From positions 3,158,369 through 3,222,368 of the forward strand of contig JAWPML010000001.1 in NCBI GenBank assembly GCA_033344915.1: a DNA stretch of 64,000 bases. The letters run 5' to 3'. How positions within the stretch are numbered: the stretch's first letter is position 1; each line of letters starts with the position of its first letter. Position numbers and translations under genes: made by a program. Under the pieces are notes generated by a model. It had not been told where the DNA came from and ran no database searches. It saw only the letters and a program-made list of their open reading frames with translations. This document shows, piece by piece, positions 58,564 to 64,000 of this stretch. The stretch is from Acidimicrobiales bacterium (lineage in GTDB: Bacteria; Actinomycetota; Acidimicrobiia; Acidimicrobiales; Aldehydirespiratoraceae).

Positions 58564-59799
58564 TCACACGTCGATGCGATCCTCGGGAGCCTTGTGGAGC
58601 TCGTAGGCCGCGTGCAGAGCGGCGACGGCGTCCTCCGCCTGCGCCTCGCGCACCACGCACGAGATGCGGATCGCCGAGGTGGAGATCATCTCGATGTTGA
58701 TGTCGTGGCCGGACAGCGTCTCGAACATCGTCGCTGCGACACCCGGGTTGGTCTGCATGCCGGCGCCGATGAGGCTCACCCGGGCGATGTCGCCGTCCGC
58801 GATCACGGCGTCCGCGCCCAGCTGGTCGGTGATGGAGGTCACCGCGTCCTCGGCGACCTGGACCTGCTCGTGGGGCAGCGTGAAGCTGATGTCGGTACGC
58901 CCCTCCGCCGAGACGTTCTGCACGATCATGTCGACGTTGACCTCCGCATCGGCGAGCCGCCGGAAGAGCAGCGCGGCGACGCCGGGGCGATCGCTCACCC
59001 CCGAGACGGTCATCTTCGCCTCGGACGTGTCGTGGGTGATCGCCGAGATGATGGCGCGTTCCATGGAGGCCTCCTCGGTGACCCAGGTTCCCGGCACCCA
59101 GGAGAACGCACTGCGGACGTGCAGCGTGACTCCGTAGGACCGGGCGAGCTCGACCGACCGCATGGCCGGCTTCGGACAACCGGTGGCGGTCATCTCGAGC
59201 AGTTCGTCGAATGAGATGTGATCCATCTTGCGGGCGTCGGGCACGAGCCGGGGATCGGTCGTGAACACGCCGGGCACGTCGGTGTAGAGCTCGCAGGCGT
59301 CCGCCCCCAGCGCATGGGCCAGCGCGACCGCCGTGGTGTCCGATCCGCCCCGGCCGAAGAACGTGACGTCGTTGTCGGTCGACACGCCCTGGGATCCGCC
59401 GACCACCGGCACCTTGCCGGCGTCGAGCGCGTCGCGGATTCGATACGGGTTGACGTCCAGGATCTTGGCGTTGCGGTGCGAGGTGTCGGTCTTGAATCCG
59501 GCCTGGCTGCCCGTGAAGGACGCGCTCTCGATCCCGCGGTCGTGCAAGGCCATCGAGACGAGGGCGCAGGCCTTGCGCTCGCCGCCGGTGATCAGCATGT
59601 CCATCTCCCGCCCCGGCTTCGACGTGGACACCTGCTCGGCGAGCAGCAGCAGCTCGTCGGTCTCCTTGCCCATCGCGGACACGACGAGCACGACCTCGTC
59701 GCCCCGACGCCGACAGCGCGCGACATGATCGGCCACCTCGCGGATGCGATCCGGATCACCGACCGAGGTGCCACCGAACTTCTGGACGTACAGGGCCAC
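58564..59799 (-). CDS. lysC: Aspartate kinase
   Basis: The 411-residue protein has the aspartokinase motifs KFGGTSVGD (7-15), GGSDTTAVALAHALGA and TDPRLVPDARKMDHISFDELLEM, and a C-terminal pair of ACT domains (about 265-405) that bind lysine/threonine for feedback. It phosphorylates aspartate, the first step to lysine, threonine and methionine. TACCCT lies 6 bases before the GTG at 59799; the long upstream frame is spurious. No asd gene is adjacent. Confidence 0.95.
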   Translation of the reverse strand: MALYVQKFGGTSVGDPDRIREVADHVARCRRRGDEVVLVVSAMGKETDELLLLAEQVSTSKPGREMDMLITGGERKACALVSMALHDRGIESASFTGSQAGFKTDTSHRNAKILDVNPYRIRDALDAGKVPVVGGSQGVSTDNDVTFFGRGGSDTTAVALAHALGADACELYTDVPGVFTTDPRLVPDARKMDHISFDELLEMTATGCPKPAMRSVELARSYGVTLHVRSAFSWVPGTWVTEEASMERAIISAITHDTSEAKMTVSGVSDRPGVAALLFRRLADAEVNVDMIVQNVSAEGRTDISFTLPHEQVQVAEDAVTSITDQLGADAVIADGDIARVSLIGAGMQTNPGVAATMFETLSGHDINIEMISTSAIRISCVVREAQAEDAVAALHAAYELHKAPEDRIDV

Positions 59800-59840
59800 G
59801 GCAAAAGGGTACCGGTGCGCCCGCCGGACCCCCGCGGACT

Positions 59841-60362
59841 TCAGCGAGAAACGAACATCTCGACGCTGCGGGAGCCGTCGACGCGCAGGCCGCCCACGAT
59901 CAGATCGGGATGGACGTCGTCGACCGCGACTCCGGGAGGAAGATCGACCAGCAGCGCCCGCCGCCGCGGCTCCTCGAACAACGCCACGACCGGTGCGGTG
60001 AGGTCGAGTCGGGCCGCGTCGAACGCGTCGCGGAAGTCGAGCGGGAGCTCGTGGACGAGCAGGCGTTCGCCCGCCGGCCACGCCGCGACCCGGACCCACT
60101 GCGGCTTGTCCTGCCGATTGCGCAGGCCGGCATCGCGGATCCGGCGTACGAGCGTGCGACTGTCGACCACGACGGCACCGAGATCGACGGCGCGACCCCG
60201 GTCGATCACGTCGACGTCGTAGTGGTCTCCCTGGAAACCGAGTCGACGCTTGCCGAGACCACGGGCGAACTCGTGCAGTTCGGCGTAGGACGCATCGCTC
60301 ACGAGGTGGGCCCAGCGGGTCCCCCGCCAGTGCCATCGCGCCTCGTCCACCAGGATCGCCAC
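59841..60362 (-). CDS. DUF4031 family protein
   Basis: The 173-residue protein has the DUF4031 N-terminus: MAILVDEARWHWRGTRWAHL, VSDASYAELHEFARGLG and FQGDHYDVDVIDR. Function unknown. It is upstream of lysC by 41 bases, on the same strand, but shows no clear link. The C-terminal half (PAGERLLVHELPLDFRDAFD onward) may be a separate regulatory part. Confidence 0.83.
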   Translation of the reverse strand: MAILVDEARWHWRGTRWAHLVSDASYAELHEFARGLGKRRLGFQGDHYDVDVIDRGRAVDLGAVVVDSRTLVRRIRDAGLRNRQDKPQWVRVAAWPAGERLLVHELPLDFRDAFDAARLDLTAPVVALFEEPRRRALLVDLPPGVAVDDVHPDLIVGGLRVDGSRSVEMFVSR

Positions 60363-60415
60363 ACGGGCACCGTACCGGCGCCGTCCGGCGTCGGGTCCGT
60401 GAAAGACTCTCGCTC

Positions 60416-60820
60416 GTGGTCGATGCGGACGCGAGCGAGATCCTGCTGCGGGTGCCGGCGCGCGCGCCCTACGCCCGGATCGTCCGGGTCGGCGCGGCTG
60501 CGCTCGCCCTCCGTCAGGGCATGGGATTCGGCGAGATCGACGATCTCCGCCTCGCCATCGACGAGGCGATGATCGTCCTGCTCGACGGGTTGGATGACGA
60601 CACCGAGTCGCCCGAGGTCGACATCGACGTGGTGTTCCGCGTCGACGACGGCCGGTTCGAGCTCGAGGCCACCCGCGGCACCACGGGCGTCGTCAGCGAG
60701 GCGGCCGTGCACCGATTCGATGCGATCGCCGGCGGGCTCGTCGACGACTACGACATCGACCCCGAACACGGCTGGCTGCGGCTCTGCAAGACGCCCACCC
60801 CGACCACCGACGACGACTGA
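60416..60820 (+). CDS. RsbW-like anti-sigma/ATPase domain protein
   Basis: A 134-residue protein resembling the histidine-kinase-like ATPase of anti-sigma factors: VPARAPYARIVRVGAAALAL and an N-box-like DLRLAIDEAMIVLLDG (about 42-57), while the G boxes are reduced (EATRGTTGVVS). It could regulate a sigma factor by binding or phosphorylating an anti-sigma antagonist. No sigma gene is nearby. The start GTG is not well supported (no clear -10 or ribosome site). Confidence 0.65.
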   Translation: MVDADASEILLRVPARAPYARIVRVGAAALALRQGMGFGEIDDLRLAIDEAMIVLLDGLDDDTESPEVDIDVVFRVDDGRFELEATRGTTGVVSEAAVHRFDAIAGGLVDDYDIDPEHGWLRLCKTPTPTTDDD

Positions 60821-60847
60821 CGGCGCGGCGGCGCTCACGGCGATCGC

Positions 60848-61285
60848 CTAGCGGCCGCTGGACCCGAACCCGGTCTCGCCTCGCTCCGTGTCGTCCAGCA
60901 CCTCGACTTCGACGAAGGCGACATCGGCCACCGCCTGCACGACGAGCTGCGCGATGCGCTCCCCCCGCATGATCTCGAACGGCGTGTCCGGGTCGAGGTT
61001 GACCAGGCACACCTTCAGCTCCCCGCGATAGCCGCTGTCGACCAGGCCGGGCGTGTTGAGCACGGTCACCCCGTGCTTCGCGGCGAGACCGCTGCGCGGC
61101 TGCACGAACCCGGCGTAGCCCTCCGGCAGCGCGATCGCGATGCCGGTCGGCACGACGGCCCGACCACCGCCGGGGGCGAGCACCACGGTCTCCCGCGCAA
61201 CCAGATCGACACCGGCGTCGCCGGACTTCGCGTAGGCCGGCAGCGGAAGCTCGGGGTCGAGACGCAGGACGGGCAGGTCGATCAC
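60848..61285 (-). CDS. dut: dUTP diphosphatase
   Basis: The 145-residue trimeric dUTPase has [16 protein letters not shown] (motif 1), [11 protein letters not shown] (motif 3 with Ser), [14 protein letters not shown] (motif 4) and a C-terminal [11 protein letters not shown] (motif 5). It converts dUTP to dUMP, keeping uracil out of DNA. TAGGGT lies 6 bases before the GTG start. It is divergent from orn with closely spaced leaderless promoters. Confidence 0.95.
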   Translation of the reverse strand: MIDLPVLRLDPELPLPAYAKSGDAGVDLVARETVVLAPGGGRAVVPTGIAIALPEGYAGFVQPRSGLAAKHGVTVLNTPGLVDSGYRGELKVCLVNLDPDTPFEIMRGERIAQLVVQAVADVAFVEVEVLDDTERGETGFGSSGR

Positions 61286-61339
61286 GGCCGCACCCTAGCG
61301 AGCCAACGGTCGGGCCGGCTCGCCGTCTACCCTGGCCCG

Positions 61340-61888
61340 ATGCTCGCCTGGATGGATCTCGAGATGACGGGGCTCGACCCCGACCGCCACACGATCGTCG
61401 AGATCGCCACGCTGCTGACCGACGACGATCTCGACATCGTCGCGGAGGGCCCCGACCTGATCGTCCACGCGACCGCGGACGAGCTCGCCCACATGGACGA
61501 CTTCGTCACCGACATGCACACCCGTAGCGGTCTCCTCGAGGAGATCACCGCCTCCACGATCAGCCTCGAAGAAGCCGGGGCGCAGACCCTCGCCTTTCTC
61601 CGCGAGCACATCGACGAGCCCCGCAGCGTGCCGCTGTGCGGCAACTCGATCGGCACGGATCGCCGCTTCCTCGCGAAGCAACTCCCCGATGTCGAGGAGT
61701 TCCTGCACTACCGGTCCGTCGACGTGTCGACGCTCAAGGAACTCGCCCGGCGCTGGCATCCCGAGGCGTTCGCGTCGGCCCCCAAGAAGGCGGCGGGCCA
61801 TCGGGCGCTCGACGACATCCGCGAGAGCCTCGACGAGCTCCGTCACTATCGCGCCGCCCTTTTCGTGAGTTCCGCGTCATCCCAATAG
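61340..61888 (+). CDS. orn: Oligoribonuclease
   Basis: The 182-residue DEDD exonuclease has WMDLEMTGLDPDRHTIVEIA (Asp6, Glu8) at the N-terminus, then VDVSTLKELARRWHP and HRALDDIRESL (the last HxD). Orn degrades short RNA, including pGpG, the breakdown product of cyclic di-GMP. TACCCT lies 6 bases before the ATG; the longer frame on the same strand overlaps dut and is not real. It is divergent from dut. Confidence 0.95.
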   Translation: MLAWMDLEMTGLDPDRHTIVEIATLLTDDDLDIVAEGPDLIVHATADELAHMDDFVTDMHTRSGLLEEITASTISLEEAGAQTLAFLREHIDEPRSVPLCGNSIGTDRRFLAKQLPDVEEFLHYRSVDVSTLKELARRWHPEAFASAPKKAAGHRALDDIRESLDELRHYRAALFVSSASSQ

Positions 61889-61897
61889 GGTGCCCGG

Positions 61898-62977
61898 GTG
61901 CCCGAACCCGTGTACCGCAAACAAGAACAGGAACCCGCCTCCGAGGAGGTGACCGAAGTCGCGCCCGGCATCCTGCGCATGCAGCTGCCGATCTCGATGC
62001 CCGGGCTCGGTCACGTCAACACCTACGCCCTGGAGGACGAGCACGGATTCGCCCTGGTCGACCCGGGCCTCCCCGGTCCGGAGTCGTGGGAGGCGCTGAT
62101 GCGGCGGCTGAAGACGGCGGGGATCCCGCTGGCGCGGGTCCACACGGCGATCGTCACCCACTCGCACCCGGACCACTTCGGGGGCGCGGACCAGCTCCAC
62201 GAGGACGCCGGCGCCGAGGTGTTGACCCACGAGTCCTTCCGCTCGATGGTCACCGAAGCCAACGACGACATCGACATGGATCTCCTGGACGCCAGCGAGG
62301 ACGAACTGCTCGAGATCTGGAAGCGTCGCTTCGAGGAGTTCGAGCCGACGCCGTGGGGCACCCGCCGCGAGCCGCCGCCCGACGAGGCGATCCGCCGGTG
62401 GATCGTCATGGGCGAGGGGGGCCACAAGCGCTTCCGCGGGCCCGAGCCGACCGTACGCGTCGCGGACGACGAGGCCGTGCGCCTGGCCGGACGGGACTGG
62501 TTCGCGGTCCACACCCCGGGTCACACCATCGACCATCTCTGCCTCTGGGACCCGGAGCACGGTGTCCTCCTGGCCGGCGACCACGTCCTGCCGACCATCA
62601 CGCCCCACATCGCCGGATCGACCGAGGTCGACGACCCGCTCGCCACGTTCTTCGCGTCACTCGACAAGGTCGCGGCGCTGCCGGGGCTCACCTGTGCGCT
62701 CCCTGCCCACGGCCATCCGTTCGAGGACCTCGCCGGGCGCTGCACCCACATCCGCGAGCACCACGACGATCGCCTGCAGATCCTGCGCGACGCCGCGGAG
62801 GACAACATCGACGCGCCGGTCCAGGCGTGGATGAAGGTGCTGTTCAAGGAGCGGTCGTGGGGGGAGATGGCGGCGTCGGAGACCTACGCCCATCTCGAGC
62901 ATCTGCGGGTGATCGGCGAGGCGGCCACGCGACGCGACGACGACGGCCTCCTGCGCTTCACGCTCCCTGCTGCCTAG
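61898..62977 (+). CDS. MBL-fold metallo-hydrolase
   Basis: The 359-residue protein has the metallo-beta-lactamase motif THSHPDHFGG (His88, His90, Asp92, His93), VHTPGHTIDHLCLW and LLAGDHVLP, and a C-terminal winged-helix-like region (ESDEKGEF-type, here ERSWGEMAASETYAHLEHL). This layout is that of the LACTB2/hydroxyacylglutathione hydrolase-like group with an added C-terminal domain. It hydrolyses an ester, thioester or RNA. TAGGGT lies 6 bases before the GTG. The 3' end overlaps the thioesterase gene by 4 bases. Confidence 0.87.
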   Translation: MPEPVYRKQEQEPASEEVTEVAPGILRMQLPISMPGLGHVNTYALEDEHGFALVDPGLPGPESWEALMRRLKTAGIPLARVHTAIVTHSHPDHFGGADQLHEDAGAEVLTHESFRSMVTEANDDIDMDLLDASEDELLEIWKRRFEEFEPTPWGTRREPPPDEAIRRWIVMGEGGHKRFRGPEPTVRVADDEAVRLAGRDWFAVHTPGHTIDHLCLWDPEHGVLLAGDHVLPTITPHIAGSTEVDDPLATFFASLDKVAALPGLTCALPAHGHPFEDLAGRCTHIREHHDDRLQILRDAAEDNIDAPVQAWMKVLFKERSWGEMAASETYAHLEHLRVIGEAATRRDDDGLLRFTLPAA

Positions 62978-63720
62978 AGGGGGCGGACGCGAGCGACGCT
63001 CCCGGCGACACCGTCGGTCGTGAGCCATGTGTCGACACCGCCGTCGACCGGCTGCCAACGCAACCGGACCTCCGTCCCGCGCTCCACCCCCGGGCCGTGT
63101 TCGAGTTCGGCACGACACGCCTCCCGATCGACGCCGGCGCGGTCGAGTGCCTCCTCGACCGCCATCCACTGGGCCGCGTTGTTGACGTGGCCGAGGACGT
63201 CGAGATCGGCGAAACGGACGGGCCACGGATCGTCGTGCACGCCCTCGGGCCAGGCGGACGGCAGGGTCGTGCGGGCGGAGATCTGGCGTTGACCGGCGCT
63301 GGCCCCCCACGTGTCGAAGAACGCCTCGGGCAACTTGGCCGGCCGGCCGGTCTCACCGTCGACGTGGACCCAGACGGTGCACCCCTCGGCATGGGCGCCC
63401 TGATCGCCCCGCAGCTGCGTGCGCCGCTCCGCCCAGCGTCCGCCGTAGCCGCTGCACCAGGTGGCCAGGTCCACCCACTCCTCGAACACGGGGGCACGGT
63501 GCACCTCGACGAGCGTGCGTCGCACGACCCAGTTGTTCGGATTCGCCATCGTGCTGTCGGCGGCGTCGTCGCGGGCGATGTCCTGGAGATGGCGCACGAG
63601 CGCGTCCAGGCGGCACCGGCCGGTGGGGTCGACATCGGCCAGCCGGATCCGGCGACCCGTCTCGAAGACGCGCCCGTTCGTCGGCCGTTCGGTGATTTCT
63701 GCCGCACCCGGTTCAGCCAT
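62974..63720 (-). CDS. Acyl-ACP thioesterase-like hotdog protein
   Basis: The 248-residue protein has a double-hotdog layout as in FatA/FatB-like acyl-ACP thioesterases: RIRLADVDPTGRCRLDALVRHLQD, NPNNWVVRRTLVEVHRAPVF, and, in the second half, RFADLDVLGHVNNAAQWMAV with the conserved DxxxHVNN. It should release fatty acids from acyl-ACP or acyl-CoA. The start is ATG 63720; the ORF above it has no ribosome site. It converges on the MBL gene. Confidence 0.85.
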   Translation of the reverse strand: MAEPGAAEITERPTNGRVFETGRRIRLADVDPTGRCRLDALVRHLQDIARDDAADSTMANPNNWVVRRTLVEVHRAPVFEEWVDLATWCSGYGGRWAERRTQLRGDQGAHAEGCTVWVHVDGETGRPAKLPEAFFDTWGASAGQRQISARTTLPSAWPEGVHDDPWPVRFADLDVLGHVNNAAQWMAVEEALDRAGVDREACRAELEHGPGVERGTEVRLRWQPVDGGVDTWLTTDGVAGSVARVRPL

Positions 63721-63892
63721 CGCCCGGCACCGTAGTTCCCTGCAATTGGAAGGGAAAACCACCCTGTCGGCGACCGCGGGAACGCGATCGGGTCGAAAAG
63801 CCGGAGAAAATGCCGATTAATCAGTTGACGGCCGCGGGATAGTCCGCGACCGTGGCAGCCGCCGGAAGGACCGGCCGCGATCAGGAGTCGTC

Positions 63893-64000
63893 ATGGACAC
63901 GATCATGTGCAACGAGCATTTCAACGGCATGGCCGTCGATGCGCGCACGCGTGTGTATGCGACGACCGGTCTTGCCATTGCGACCTCGTGGGCCTTTGTC
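63893..64000 (+). CDS. Start of an unidentified protein (partial)
   Basis: The frame from ATG 63893 stays open to the window edge: MDTIMCNEHFNGMAVDARTR followed by a hydrophobic VYATTGLAIATSWAFV. AGGAG lies 6 bases upstream. The last residues could begin a TM helix. Too short to identify. The region before it (63721-63892) holds a TTGACG (63825-63830) and the palindrome GATTAATC, but no clear gene. Confidence 0.5.
   Translation, partial: MDTIMCNEHFNGMAVDARTRVYATTGLAIATSWAFV

Noticed and set aside
1-64000. Prophage, integrative element or insertion sequence
   Set aside because: No integrase, transposase, capsid or conjugation gene; both tRNA genes are intact with no duplicated 3' end, and base composition looks uniform.

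Overview
The window is high-GC, densely packed chromosomal DNA with no phage, transposase or CRISPR. Several features point to an actinobacterium: an F420-type luciferase-like oxidoreductase, a MshC-like (mycothiol) ligase beside cysS, a DosR/DevR-like regulator, oligoribonuclease, and DUF3499, DUF3152 and DUF4031 proteins. Many genes have a TANNNT -10 box only 6-8 bases before the start codon, which predicts leaderless mRNAs. The gene mix resembles class Acidimicrobiia, but that placement is inference because there is no rRNA here.

Layout. 0-2.7 kb: end of an LLM oxidoreductase, a membrane protein, DUF2237, a long dispersed hairpin, a GNAT acetyltransferase and tRNA-Tyr. 2.7-8.1 kb: a tightly coupled leftward operon (SulP transporter, beta-carbonic anhydrase, rhodanese-DUF2892, rhodanese, persulfide-dioxygenase-like MBL-rhodanese). 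Its promoter is covered by a perfect 30-bp palindrome and lies just downstream of a GntR/UTRA regulator gene. 8.2-15.9 kb: a degenerate glycosyltransferase-PilZ protein divergent from yajQ, htpX, acs with a HAD phosphatase, mscL, OsmC and a crotonase. 15.9-25.7 kb: a PAS histidine kinase divergent from a DosR-like regulator, tRNA-Arg, DUF2254, an oxidoreductase, and a PspC kinase/regulator pair divergent from a PspC/LiaF-like operon that includes a 29-residue membrane protein.

25.8-34.9 kb: mshC-like/cysS tandem, surface beta-propeller proteins, a serine hydrolase, an HD-GYP protein with an apparent external poly-threonine stalk, DUF983 and DUF3499. 34.9-46.3 kb: HAD, DUF3291, DUF4157, MFS, a hydroxyacyl-CoA dehydrogenase with cyclophilin, a CAP protein, MBL hydrolase, GAF plus degenerate GGDEF, lipoproteins, a thiolase and a DUF3152 lipoprotein. 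46.4-58.5 kb: SDRs, msrA, a probable LAXTG sortase substrate, a thioesterase, GH3 glycosidase, a D-aminoacylase-like amidohydrolase, VOC/FMN-barrel/LEH proteins, a membrane protein and a serine hydrolase. 58.5-64 kb: aspartate kinase, DUF4031, a RsbW-like protein, dut, orn, an MBL hydrolase, an acyl-ACP thioesterase-like protein and the start of an unidentified gene.

Themes. Sulfide/persulfide handling is joined to anion transport and CO2 hydration in one operon. A scattered cyclic-di-GMP set (PilZ, YajQ, HD-GYP, GGDEF-like, Orn) has two members with degenerate motifs. Two families of dispersed hairpin repeats occur: one 51-base element at 2.0 and 25.7 kb whose two differences preserve pairing, and a GGGGTCTGACCCC element at 49.6, 54.0 and 54.5 kb that supplies stop codons to four genes.
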